A stretch of 64,000 bases of DNA from Thunnus maccoyii (lineage: Eukaryota > Chordata > Actinopteri > Scombriformes > Scombridae): positions 19,467,791-19,531,790 of the forward strand of contig NC_056536.1 of the NCBI RefSeq assembly GCF_910596095.1. Direction: 5' to 3'. The notes under the pieces are model-generated. The model saw only the letters and a program-made list of their open reading frames with translations, did no database searches and was not told the DNA's origin. The position numbers and the translations under genes are program-made. This document shows, in pieces, positions 1-11,706 of the stretch; position 1 is the stretch's first letter, and every line of letters starts with the position of its first letter.

Positions 1-96
1 TATTCACGTATACACACATCCTTATTTGCTATTAAATAGCTTACCAAGAGACATACTGATCATTAGAGAGGAATGATAGAGGAATCACAGTGTTAC

Positions 97-191
97 CTTG
101 GGGAGGTCCTCAAAGAGAGCACCTATTTTCAAAACCGTGATCAGCACAATGACGGACGAAATCACTCCTGCAACCTGACAAAACACACACA

Positions 192-223
<32 letters not shown>

Positions 224-1828
224 GTACAATAAATGACTAAGCTGAACGCAAGAATAAGATGTAATCAGAGATATTTGTGCTGTTAGTGACAGATGTGTTT
301 TTGTGTGTTTACCTGTGTCTTGCCCCCTGTGCTCTCCTGGACGAGGCTGCGAGACAAGGAGGAAGTCACAGAGTAACACTGAAAAAAGCCGCCAATAGTG
401 TTACTGAGACCGACAGCAACCAGCTCCTAGAAAAAAAAAGCAAAACAGACACAACATTTCAGTTGAAAGTAATAAAACGCACCTACAGGTTTGACATTTA
501 TAGTTGAAGCTATTAATATGTGACTTTGGTCAACCTATGTCTGGACTCTTCAGTTCAATAACATCAGTATACTGTTCATTTACTTCATGGTCATGTCAAC
601 ACATCACTGACACGTTGAGAGCGGTGCCAAGCATATTTAAGGTACACCTAATGCATAAAGCTTGTTTGGCATTAATGATTTAGCAGGTCAGCTCTTAGAG
701 GCTCTGAGTGCTCTCAGCCTGTCTCTCTCCAGAGCAGAATGATCTCAGTCACATGCCTCTGCAAATGTGTGTATGTATGAATAAGTCTGTGTGCAATAAA
801 CAAGAATAAGAGATTTAAAAAAAGGAGAAGTAGAGAGTGTATGGGTTACTAGAGGTTCTGACTTTTTATGCATCTGTTTTCAAGGGAATATTAATCATTT
901 TTCCAATAAAGTGAAGCCATGACCTGATGTACTAGCAAAAAGAAGACAGCACAGTTCAATCTCAGGCTGTGGTTTGGCAAAGAGCGAATAATCAGATGAG
1001 AAAAACTTTGCTTCCCTATCTCCATTTTATTCTAACAACATTTAAACACACCTCATTAATTTTCATCTGATGGATATCATGTAACCCAAACTGATATTTG
1101 ATCTATCTTGTGCACATAAACTGCAAAAAAATAAATTTACTGGAACCGCAACTATGCATGTCGGCCATGTATGTGTGGAAGGAATCATTTGTCACATGAT
1201 GTTATGCACTGGGAGATGTTTGAGGCATTATAACATTTGGAAATGGACTTATATAATTACTGGCTTAAATGCATCTTTGGCCAGCTCCTTAAGAGCTTTG
1301 GGTGATCCAATTTCAGTCTGTCATTACTATTGGGATATAATCCAGACGTTCATGATGCATTAAATGACTTTAGATGAGGAAATAAGAGGAAACCTCTTTT
1401 CTTTTTTTTGCCACGCTGACAGTAAAATAAATAATCTGCTCTTTGCAGCTTTAGAAACAAAAGACAGCCATGATTAAAAAGATTTTGTCAATTTAGTAAT
1501 TAGTATGGCATAAAACCATTTTTGTTGTTGCTTTTGTCACGCTGTCATGGCTGCAATTTGAATCTGAACGGAAAGAATTTACTGCTTTTGTAATTCATGC
1601 CAAAAAATACCTGAATTAAATTGATTTAAACAGAACTGAGTGACACAAACAAATAGATGTACAAAAAAACAACTCTGTTGTTGGGTGCAGCTTGATCCAG
1701 GTCGACTTGAGTAATTTTTCCACTGAAATGACAGTCACCTACTGTGATTGAACAGAGTAAAGTCTAATATTAGCCCAAGTCTGAGTCAGACAGGAACAGA
1801 AACTCCAAGGATAACTCTCACAGTTGTT

Positions 1829-1886
<58 letters not shown>

Positions 1887-4800
1887 CACAAAGGCTCATG
1901 TGTGTTTGCCTATGCCTCACCTGGTTGCTATCCACCTTGTAGCCATGTTTGAGGGCAAATGTTTTGCCCAGAGAAATATTGATGGCATAGCCCACAATGG
2001 CAATAGCAAAAGCATCGCCGATCACCTGTGAGAACAAAGTCGCGTCAGGAGCACGAGGGGCCTTGAGCCTGGAGCAGGAGGACAAAGTGAATGGTTCAGG
2101 CTTTTATAACTGTTATCTTGTGAAGCACACAGAGTCTTCACACACACAGCCCACTCTACAAACAGCTCAGGGCATTAGGGCAACTTTCATATTTGCTGCG
2201 GCTGTTAAAACATCTTGATAGTAAATGTAATGGAACTAATAAGCTTCTTGCAAGCTGCTTTCTTGACCTAAATGTTGATGTGACTGTCTCCAGCAGCATG
2301 TGCAACCTTTTGTTGAATCCAGTCTTGCCCTTATAGGCTGTGTGTAGCCTGTTGTTACTGTTAAATACTGTATCTCACACATTCTGCAGCTGGCAAACAC
2401 ATGAACTTTCTCAATACTTTAGAGACGCCCAAACCCTAATCCTTACCAAAAAATGACTAAGCCAGAATTCAAAAGCTGTTGGTTATCTAAAATTAAAGAC
2501 AAACACGAGGAAAGCTCGGAGTAGCTTTTATATGTATTACAATAATCTGCACTTATATCCTACGTTTACACATCTCTGTATCTTGCCTTCTGGGGGAAAT
2601 TCAACCCACTTATTGACCTTTTCCACCACAGGAGCTTTTCCAGGAATCTTTTTTAGAAACTCACACAAACATACACTGTGACCCTTTGTTGCTTTGTAGG
2701 GTGTGTTACCGTTACTATGGCTTATCAAAAGCTCCACATACAGTATCTGACAACCAGGAAATTTGGTGCATTCCTATCTGTGTTCTTGTAAACAGTCTTG
2801 CACTGACAGCTGTCCTGTCTCTCACCTCTCGCCCTTTTGTGTCTCTTTCTGTTTGGTACAAAAACACATTTGTAACATTTCAAACTCACAAAGATACACT
2901 TACCCACTGGGAATCTCTCCAACCACGTCGATGTTGTAGTCACTAGTAAGTCCACAAAAGTGGGTGATGATTGTTGCTGCAATGATCTGATTAAAAAAAA
3001 ACAAAAAAACAAAGGCACAAGGAATGTTGGTTCAGTATGTGAGGTAAATTATTACTTTACCTCTTTTTGGCAACAATCCCAGTCCAGAATGATCACTGTG
3101 GTTAAGATGCCCCCTGCTGGACTATCAGAGGAACACATATGTTGAACAAGATGGAGTACTCACCACTATGAGCTCTATTGGGATAGGCATAGGCAGCTTC
3201 TGTCTGTAGCAGGCATTGAGTTCTTTGACTATAATGAGAACAGTGAGCGCCACCAGACTGACCACCAACTCCGGCACCTTAGTCTGAGGTAGCAGCCCGC
3301 AAATATCCAACAGAGTCTGTGGGGAGAAGAGTGGTGGACAGTGGATCAAGTTAATGCACATGTAGTCTAGAAAGCAACAAAGTGTCCACAGGTTTAATGG
3401 TGGTCTTCCTGCTGGTTTCACCATCTTGCTGCACCAAAGTAGAAGGAGTGGGTAAAATTATAGAAATGTCCGTAACACTTTATGGTAACATACCATGTAA
3501 GATTTGTAAGAAAGCAAACATTTTTGGCAAAGACAGACAGGATATATATGTACAACTATGACTGGAGAGTTTTTTTGTTTTAGCTTGTCCCTTTAACTGC
3601 AGATTTAACTATGAAGAAGACATGAACATCATTAATAACTCACTTTCCCAGAGCCCTTAGTTGCTATTCTCCACCAGTCCACCAGATGTCCTCAGACCTC
3701 TCTCCTTGCTTTCCAGATCCTGCCACTCCCATCTGCCCTGCAGTCACTACAATCGCCTCATTCCCCTCACTCGCCCATCTCCCCACTGGCACCTAATCCC
3801 CTCATCAGCCACTTACTTCATATACAGGCCCAGATCCTTTGTTCCCTTGTCAAATTTTTGTTGTCATGTTGCTTTTTGTCAGTGCTTTCTAGCTTCTGTT
3901 TTCTGTTACCTGGACCTTTAACATATCAGCACCTGCTTGCCTGTCTTTTCCGTCTCTCATCCCTGCACCTCTGTGGAATTAATACTACTACTGTTTGGAC
4001 TGTTTGGACTTGTCAGCGATGCCTGTGAGCTTTTGTATCCTCATTTTTGACAATAAACTCGCTGAACTGTCCCTGCCTGTCTCTATAGTCTGCATTTGGG
4101 TCCTTCCTCTGCTGCCTACTACAAACCAACCTACTGCGACACCCTTCTTGTTTGCTCTTTGTTAAACTTCCAGCTGTGTGTCTTGTAAGTAAGATTCATC
4201 GTGATTCAATTATCACACATCATTTCTGTTGAGATATTTGATGGATGTTAATCATTTTGTGCAAAGCTTAAACCATGAGATATTGAGATTAACAATACTT
4301 GTGCCTACTGGTGCACTGTGTTTCTGTCACTGATTACCATAATTTCCGAAACTTTTCCCTGTGCCACATTAACACAGTTTTGCAGTGTTTGTGACTGATG
4401 CTTCAGAAATTCAGACAGCAATTATCCAGCCTCTTTGTACCTTTGTACCTAATGTTGCTTTGAAAACTCATTTTGACAAACAGTTATAGTTTATTCTAAC
4501 GGGCTTTTTTTCAAGGAAAGCATTTTGACATATCACAGTAGGAAAAGCACAGTTGTAAATAATAAAATCAATAATGGCTGTATTCCATGTAGCTCCTTCG
4601 GTCTCAAGGCCCTGGTGTTGTGCATGCTGTCACACAGTTATGGTTGACTGGGACACTTGAATAGAACATAAAACTGAGCCATCGTTTGTTATTCATAACA
4701 CATGTGCTTTTCCTACCATGACAAGTCAAAATGTCTGCTGTGAAAAAGATCATCCTTATATGAAGTATAAGTTGCAATTCCATATGGTAAAATGTGCTTC

Positions 4801-7800
4801 TCAGGACTGTGTGGGTGTATATAAACTGGGCCTCACATTGACTGACAAACTCCTCACTCTCCTGTTATATTGCACCTGTTAGGATGGAACAGTTTACACC
4901 TTTATGGTAAATATTACTGCATAGCATTAGTGACATTATGTAATTCCCTGCATAACTCCACCGAACTTCAACCTGAGCAGAGATCTGATCAGTCGGAGTA
5001 ATTGTGTAATAAAATTAGTATTAGCTCTTGTTTATTTGAGTGCAAGTACCTCGAAAATGCAATCAAGCTGTAAAAGTCATAGTTAGTTACAAGTTTAATA
5101 TAATTATATAATTATATAATATAATTATATAATAGTTTTTTGAGACAGTTCTGTCTGTTTGTTTTGTTATTGTGTGCTTTAACCTGTTTACCTGACTTGA
5201 AGATCTGCCAATTTACGGTCTCCCCTAAGGAGCTCAATGAAATAAACTTTTTCTTCTTGTCTTTTTTATCCTTGACAATTTGATTATGTTGGGAATGGGT
5301 GATTGCAGGCTTTTATTTTTGTCAAAAATGTCTAACTTAAAGAAACCTCTGACAGTCCCGACATAAACTAAACATTATCAAGTTTTATTTACTGTAGAGC
5401 AGTTGCATTATCATGTAATGTGTATTTATGTCCACCCACTGTGAGTCTGTCAGTAAATCTCTGGGGTCCCATTTATAAAACAGTGAGTAGGATCTATACT
5501 AAAAGTGTAGGTGCACACAAAATGGCGTGCGCCAAAAAATAATAATATTTATATAACAGTCCGTACGCATGAATGCAAGCATATTTCCCTTTACAATGCA
5601 CAGTTCACCTGGAAAGATGCACACGTGGATCAGCCTCATATCCAGCCCTCTACACGCCCACATTCAATCATAAATGGTCAATGCAAAATTATTCATGAAT
5701 ACTGATTTACCTGTGTTTCTTTCGCCAGACCAATCAGTCTCTTTTGAGATGCCTAACCAATCAGTGTCGAGAGTCAACGCACGTGCCCTCTCGCTCGCTT
5801 GAGCTCGGCAGCTGCTGAGGAAGGACCGCAACCGTCGTGAATGGACTTTTACTGTTTTATTTCCCCGTTTTCGGACTTATTGAGGTATTGAATTTATGTG
5901 TGTAACCAAAGAACAACCATATACAACTTCAATAAACATTCCAGTGGATCGTAAAGTCATACATCTCTGCTAAAGTTCTCACCACACCCTGCAGCGGCCT
6001 GTAGTTAACCAGTTTTAAGTAGTTTTTACACCACACACTCAATATCATATCTAAAATACAACAAACACTGCATTCATTATATTTACTCCAAAATCCAGCA
6101 TACAGGTGTTCCTCTAATTTACACAGTCCATATACGAGTGCAGGAGGTCAAGATATGCTGGTGACTGGAGAACGTGTGTGTGGCAGCCACCGCAGTGTCT
6201 CCAGTGTGCTCTGCGCCTGACAGCACAGTCATGTTCACACAAAAACTATATGAAAACTAAAATCATACCTGGTGATATATGCACAGTATTGGAAGATATT
6301 AAAATTAGCCTGCAATTAGCGCTCTATTCTGCAATTATTTTGAAGTTACGTTTGATGTAATGTTGGATTTCTACAACCGATGATGATAATTTCATCAGTC
6401 ATTTGATGTGGTTGAGGTGTAAAGGAATCATTATATTCACTCTTAATATCGGGGAAAGAAGAGCAAGACTTTCTTGAATCCTGCCACTTGCAACATCCTG
6501 ATATCATTGATTTCACCAGCTGCTGTGCCGCTTCTCAGCTGAGCCTCCCCTCTGCGCTCCAGGTGAGACAGCGCTGATTAAATGTTTAGCGGACTTTGAT
6601 TTAAGGTTTGAGCTTGCTTCTATCTTTTCAAACTGAGATGCTTATGTAATAGTTATGGCTCATTACATCTGCAATCACAGACACTGCTGGTTTGAATGTT
6701 TATGATAGTGTAGGTTTATAATTAACGTTTGATATTAAATGAATTATATGTGTGAGAGGATTATTATATAATCTGGCTTCAATTCACCACCACACCATCT
6801 GCATCGCCACTCTCCAAAATGTTTGTATGCGTGGGTGAGAGTTTACGTAGCCTACAGGTGCGCACATTCTCCCGTAAAGTTTGTTTTTATAGATCAAATC
6901 TTTTGTGTTGGAAGTTGCGTACGCTTCCTTCAGCCCCCGTTTTGTGCGTACGCACTGGTTATAAATGAGATCCCAGGTGTGTATGAGTTGTGTAATACAT
7001 GACATACTCACATAAATCAGGGAGAGAGGACCAGTGAAGCGAGACGGTTTGACTCCAAACACGTACTTGAGCTGGGAGACGCACACATGACATGCAGATC
7101 CTGTGGTGTAGCCACGAACCAGCGGCTCAGACAGGTAGGTGACCACGAAACCAAACTTCACCACACCCAACAGGATCTTAGGAGGGGTAATGAGAGAGAC
7201 AGTTAAGCAAAAGTAGAAAATATTCATCAAAATTGTTGCTTAGCGCCTCAATACATTTCAGTTTGGCAAAAATGGACAAACACACACAGACACACACCTG
7301 AAAGATTCCTGACAGGACTGTGAGGGCGCATGCTATCTGTACTCTGTAGGCATCTCGTTCATCAATGTCCACATCTGATGTCCCATTGGTGCCATTTACC
7401 ATAAAGTTACTGTCTGGTGCCAGCCTCTCCGTCACACTCCCAACCATGATACTGATCACAGCAAACGTACCTGAACATAAAAAACACAAACGCACACATA
7501 TTTATGCACAAAGACTATCCGTGTTGCCATCACCTTTTTTTCTTTCAATTCTTTCATCCACCTGCACACACTGTCTCACTCACCAATGGAGATGTGTCTG
7601 GAAGTACCAAAGATGAAGTAGATCAGCACCGGGTAGAGGGAGGTGTACAGGCCAAACACGGGACGAAGAGAGGCCAGGAGAGCATACGCCATGCCTGGGG
7701 GCAAAAAAACAGTCAGTTGCCCAAATTAACATAGAAACAGGTTTTGCTTGCTGTAATCATTCCTCCTGGTCATACTGATAAAAGTTAAGAGTTTATCTGA

Positions 7801-9734
7801 AGATAATACGAGGCTTCTCAGTTAGTCAAATAAAGTGGATCTCTTCCACAGTTACAGTTTTAGTAAACCGTTCCCTCTTTGTGTCTCAACAGTGTTTTCC
7901 TGTTAAGTTATAGTTGAAGGATTGTAACAGAAAGAGGAAATTTGCCACTAAATGACTAACTCTGAAAGATATTGACTTGATTTGACTTATTTGGACAGCT
8001 GAAGCCTCATATTATCTTCAAATAAACTTTTAAATATATTTTTGTACAGAAAGAGGCTTGTGGATTTTGGCCCCCATCGCTTACATTGAAAGTGCATTAT
8101 GAAGGGATCTCTTAATAGTCGGTATGGACAGGAGGAATGATGACAGCAAGAAAAACATGTGTCAGTGTTCATTTGGCTACTGACTATTGTTTTAAGACAG
8201 ACTTTAAAAAATGGGAACCTTAGCTTAGCATAGAGACTGGAAACACATGTAAACAACTAGCCTGGCTCTGTCCAAAGGTAACTTAACAACCCCAGGAAGT
8301 CACTGCACCAGGCCAAGAAATAGTCTGGCACATATTGGCCCCCATAAACCACATTTTTTTTGCTCACACCAGTTTTTGTACAGACTAAATGAACAAAAAA
8401 CATGTTTATAGTCAACTTTAGTAGTACTATAAAGTGGATTTTGTTACCTTTGGACAGAGGCAGGCTAGCTGTTTCCCATTGTTTCCAGTCTTTATGCTAA
8501 GCTAAGCTAAGCATCTCTTATCTGTAGCTTCACCATAATGACCTGATGAATATGACAGTGGTATCGATCTTCTTATCTAACTCTTGGCAGGAAAATGAAT
8601 AAATGCAAATGACAGGTTTGCTATGTTTGTAAGTTGCAATGTAGGTAAACTTCAAGCTCGCTCCACTGTACACATTCACACATACAAACCCTGCGGTAGA
8701 TGCATGATGCCCACACTGCAGCCAGAGATCAGGTCTCCCAAGGCATTTTCTCTGATGGAGTACTTAGGCAGCCAGCTGAGCACAGGCACCCAGCTCTGCA
8801 CTGTCTTTTTCACCCTGGGCACCGAACACCTGTGACAGTCGGTCCAGAAATACACTCACTGAGTATCTAATACTGAGGTCACTTAAACACACAATTTCAC
8901 ATCCAAATTTTTCACTGAGTGGGGAGACTGTGTGTCTACCTGCAAAGTCACCTAGAAAACATGTCTGAAGTTTTTAGCTTTAAAGTAGCAATTGTAAAAA
9001 ACAACTAAAGTATCATCAAATGAGACATGAGAGTTGTAACACCTGCTACAGTTTTTATCAGTCGGCCTTGTAAAACAGTGGCACACTGGATAACACCAGC
9101 ATGTCGTTATGCTACTCTTCACTACATATGACAGATTCAGTGTTGTAGTGAGCTGAATATTAAAATAGAAGTCTGCATAAACAATATTTTGCCTAGAAAC
9201 ACAAACTGAATCCTCCTCTGCTGAAATGTTACAAGATCTCCATTCATTCATTGCAATAATTGAACTGGAAACATTTGGTCTTAAAATATGTCATGTGCTG
9301 TTGTGATTGGTTAATATTTATTTAAGAGTCTTATATGATGTATCAGAAGTTATTATTGAAGCGTCCAACTAAAACTAAATAAAAGTGTGAACTCATCAAT
9401 CGTCATTAAATGACTCAGATGAAACTGTTGGTCAGTCTTTTTTTAATCATCCCCATCATGCTTTCACACACAAACACATTTACAAGCATGCAAAACTACA
9501 TTCACACCTAAACACATCCTTTTTGTCAGTATGCATCATTGTGTATCTAGTTTTATAATCTGCCTGCACACCTGACTCTCATCTCTATATTTACCTTAGG
9601 TACTCTTTCACATTATCGCCCAGGGTTGATTTTTCGGTCCATGTTCCTTTTTGCGCCACTTCTTCCAGACGTAACTCACTCAGAACCTCCCGTCGCACAA
9701 AATACTTCACGGATGAACATTCCTTGTCCTCCAT
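97..9734 (-). CDS. slc26a6: SLC26A6-like anion exchanger, N-terminal 435 residues (partial, runs off the left edge)
   Basis: Multi-pass plasma-membrane anion exchanger of the SLC26 (SulP) family; SLC26A6 relatives exchange chloride for bicarbonate, oxalate or sulfate in fish kidney and intestine. Coding exons on the minus strand, in order: 9734-9595, 8829-8690, 7694-7584, 7470-7298, 7176-7012, 3316-3164, 2986-2904, 2068-1921, 426-313, 174-97. All have GT-AG borders and the frame stays open throughout. Seen in the protein: the SulP signature region ([11 protein letters not shown], then [16 protein letters not shown]), an NGTNGT glycosylation-type loop, [11 protein letters not shown], and [18 protein letters not shown] followed by [19 protein letters not shown] (not VDGNQ) argues for A6/A3 over prestin (A5). 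The start ATG at 9734 has an in-frame TGA upstream with no ATG between. The rest of the transmembrane core and the STAS domain lie outside the window. SLC26A3 is the main alternative. Confidence 0.88.
181..223. repeat. (CA)n microsatellite
   Basis: Dinucleotide array just upstream (in gene orientation) of the last visible slc26a6 exon, inside the intron. Confidence 0.95.
427..1920. other. slc26a6 intron, mostly unremarkable
   Basis: AT-rich intron sequence between the exons at 426-313 and 2068-1921. Apart from the GT array at its 3' end (plus-strand view) I see no exon, structured RNA or recognisable transposon. Confidence 0.6.
1834..1883. repeat. (GT)n microsatellite
   Basis: About 50 bp of uninterrupted GT dinucleotides, 38 bp from the donor site of the slc26a6 exon at 1921-2068. 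Confidence 0.95.
3650..4140 (+). repeat. Retroelement tail, possibly an LTR R-U5 region
   Basis: A C/T-rich, non-AT stretch unlike the flanking intron. It ends in ACAATAAACTCGCTG followed by GTCTGCATTTGGGTCCTTCC. The AATAAA plus GCATTTGGGTCC layout recurs at 11340-11706 and is a pattern I associate with dispersed teleost retroelements. No coding capacity is visible. It lies in the slc26a6 intron between the exons at 7012 and 3316. Family assignment is uncertain. Confidence 0.45.
4519..4735. mobile_element. Short inverted-repeat element (MITE-like)
   Basis: The left end (CATTTTGACATATCACAGTA, then GGAAAAGCACAGTTGT) matches the reverse complement of the right end (GACATTTTGACTTGTCATGG, then TAGGAAAAGCACATGTGT). 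This gives imperfect terminal inverted repeats of about 38 bp around a core of about 140 bp. No protein is encoded. Confidence 0.65.
5090..5135. repeat. AT-rich tract with short ATAATTAT iterations
   Basis: Repeated TATAATTATATAAT motifs; low complexity in the slc26a6 intron. Confidence 0.75.
5461..6975. mobile_element. 1.5-kb non-autonomous DNA transposon with imperfect TIRs
   Basis: The left end CTGGGGTCCCATTTATAA pairs with the reverse complement of the right end, CTGGGATCTCATTTATAA. Internally there are GTGCGTACGCAC-type motifs near both ends (about 5505-5570 and 6895-6960) and a more GC-rich core around 5760-5860. No transposase frame is visible. The sequence resembles an abundant fish repeat that I recall as ISL2EU-like, but that name is from memory. 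It sits in the slc26a6 intron and ends about 36 bp from the donor side of the exon at 7012-7176. Confidence 0.65.
7706..8220. mobile_element. MITE-A copy (long-TIR element) in slc26a6 intron 2
   Basis: The left end (about 7706-7790, containing TGCTGTAATCATTCCTCCTG) matches the reverse complement of the right end (about 8100-8220, containing GGAGGAATGATGACAGCAAG). The TIRs are about 90 bp. The same family recurs at 32328-32819, 43800-43965, in the arms of the 45-54 kb units, and as a fragment near 60615-60675. 'MITE-A' is a local label. Confidence 0.7.
8221..8512. mobile_element. Fold-back element with about 65-bp terminal inverted repeats
   Basis: GCTTAGCATAGAGACTGGAA with GCCTGGCTCTGTCCAAAGGT on the left is mirrored by TTACCTTTGGACAGAGGCAG, then CAGTCTTTATGCTAAGC, on the right. 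The right end has extra GCTAA iterations. It directly abuts the MITE-A copy. Non-coding. Confidence 0.75.
8830..9594. other. slc26a6 intron 1, nothing recognised
   Basis: AT-rich intron between the first two coding exons. No exon, long repeat or inverted repeat stands out. Confidence 0.55.
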
Positions 9735-9950
9735 GTCAGCGCCTGTTTGACCAAATTCAGCAGACACTTTGTGAAGCTGATGTCTTTCTCAGCTCCTTCT
9801 TTTCTGCCTGAGGGTCCTCTTGAATGGAAAGGCCAGTTACAGTTGCACAAAGACAAACGCCGTGCAGTGAGAGTGAAGCCTCCTCACTGTTCTATACTGA
9901 TTGACAGTGCTTGTTTTTTGGACTGTGGGAGTGACTGTCCCTTTCCTGCC

Positions 9951-9956
9951 CTTATA
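9951..9956 (-). promoter_or_regulatory. Possible TATA-like box of slc26a6
   Basis: TATAAG on the minus strand, about 217 bp upstream of the slc26a6 ATG. The spacing allows a 5' UTR without a further intron. Based only on the motif; the true start of transcription is unknown. Confidence 0.3.
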
Positions 9957-9988
9957 AGAGAACAACCCCCCTATACACACACCTGAGG

Positions 9989-10166
9989 TAAAGTGTGTGT
10001 GTGTGTATGTGTGCTTTTTTTTTTTGAATGAAACCCTATGGTGGTTAAGTTAATTAAAACATCAGTTGAAAGGTTGAACTTTGGTAAACTGTAAAAACTG
10101 GTAAAACTTGATGTGAGTGGCACACTGAAACACACACACACCGCACACACACACACACACACACGC
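9989..10166. repeat. GT and CA microsatellites flanking a short unique segment
   Basis: A GT array (about 9990-10012) followed by a T run (10017-10025), and a CA array (about 10131-10166). Together they lie just upstream of slc26a6. Confidence 0.85.
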
Positions 10167-11300
10167 ACACAGATGCATGTGAGAACACACACATCTTATC
10201 TTTATGGCTGCTTTGCTCACCCAGGAGATAAAGTAGGAATAGTTTCATTGTCAGCAGCAAAGTCATGACATATTGTGCCACTGGCATTGCCCAATATGTT
10301 TTATGGAATTTAGCAGTCCACATTTTTTTTCAGTGTTCACTGAGACTAAAATAAGTCCACTCTGCTGATAACCAAAAGGAGACCCTTTTCCTTAACTGAA
10401 TCAAATGGTTCAGTCTCTCTCATACCTGTGTCTTTACTACTATTTAAATTGCATCTGTACTGCCAGTTTTTGTCTTCTTGTCATCTGTGAATAAAGAGAC
10501 CACTCAACATGATAATTTTCTAATCACAGGACACTATAAATATACTGTAAGGTCACTTTCAGTCACACATAACATGTTAAGTGTCAATACTAAATAAAAA
10601 GAATTTGTACTTCTTACTAGACATTGAAAACAGAATAAAAAAAAGAAAACACATTCTCAATATAAGAACAAATTCAGACCTGCACAGATCATATGATCCT
10701 ACACTTTATGTGCATATGTCTGTCTATATTTAAAAAGGACCTTATATAACATTCTAACCTCAAAACTTGGTAGAGAAAAGCACCAAGTTATATTTACCTT
10801 TGAACCAGGTAACCTTAAAACACAAATTCATCAGTCACCCTCCTGACAGGCTCCTTCAAATCATCTATTTATGTTTACGTTGAGCTGGTTAACGTTTAAT
10901 AGGGTCTTAATAGGGTCAAAGTGACTTTCATTATTGATTGAGGTTTATCTTGTTTCTCAGAATGTGAGAAAAGGGGCAGCATACTTTGAAACGTAAACAG
11001 AGAGGTGATGGATGTTTGAGACAAGTAGGTTCAAGCTGGATTACCTAGTTGCAGGAGAACTCTAAATCTGATCAGGATCCCATTGATACATACATGAGCA
11101 GTTTGTAGCCCTCTGACAGCAAACTGCCTTTGTTGCCTTTGACAAAATGCAGTATTTTTCCTATCCACTCGAAATCTTAAACCTTTTGTAGATTCTTTTT
11201 TTTCACTCTCTAGCATTACTATTTCCCTAGATCGCACCCTACAGTCAGCATATTAGTGATTCTTACTTGACAGTACACATACAGCAGGTTTTCTGCACAT
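10167..11300. other. Intergenic spacer, nothing recognised
   Basis: AT-rich sequence between slc26a6 and kbtbd12. No exon-like frame with splice sites, RNA gene or clear transposon was found. Confidence 0.55.
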
Positions 11301-11339
11301 CATTGTGATTGTCTCAATCCTGTCACTGTCCTGTTTTTT

Positions 11340-11706
11340 CTGTCTTTGTCGTGTTGTTTCTTGTGGTCCCTGGCCTTCTGGCCTCCTGGCCTCCTGTGCT
11401 CCTCCCCAGCCTGCTCTTCCCTCCACACCTGCCCTGAATCAGCCTCTTCAGCCCTGCCCTGCTGCCAGTGTTTCCCCCAGCCAATCAGCTCCTTGCCTAT
11501 TCTCCTGTTCACCTTTTCTCTATTTCTTCGTTAGTTCAGTTTGTATTTAAGTCCCGTGGTTCAGTTCAATCTTTGTTGGATCATTCATTCTGTTTTATTT
11601 CACTTTGCCTGCACTTCTGAGTTCTGTCCCCAAGTTGGGTAAATAAATACTGATTCTTCATTTCCGTCTCCTGCATTTTGGTCCACCTGCTCCACTCCTC
11701 GTAACA
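11340..11706 (+). repeat. Retroelement tail similar in layout to 3650-4140
   Basis: C/T-rich segment with TTGTATTTAAGTCCCGTGG, then GTAAATAAATACTGATTC, then CTCCTGCATTTTGGTCC. The order of a TATTTAAG motif, AATAAA signal and GCATTTTGGTCC resembles the end of a teleost retroelement, perhaps a solo LTR. Open frames here are short and proline-rich and are not considered genes. Confidence 0.45.

Noticed and set aside
3661..3921. 86-residue frame with Pro/Ser/Cys
   Set aside because: Lies in a C/T-rich retroelement-like segment; no splice sites, no family resemblance, short.
97..9734. Assignment of the first gene to prestin (SLC26A5) because of the NGTNGT loop
   Set aside because: The VDSNQ segment and [15 protein letters not shown] motifs fit SLC26A6/A3 better; prestin usually has VDGNQ.
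11305..11550. Overlapping short frames rich in Pro, Ser and Cys
   Set aside because: Same reason: repeat-derived C/T-rich segment ending in an AATAAA tail.
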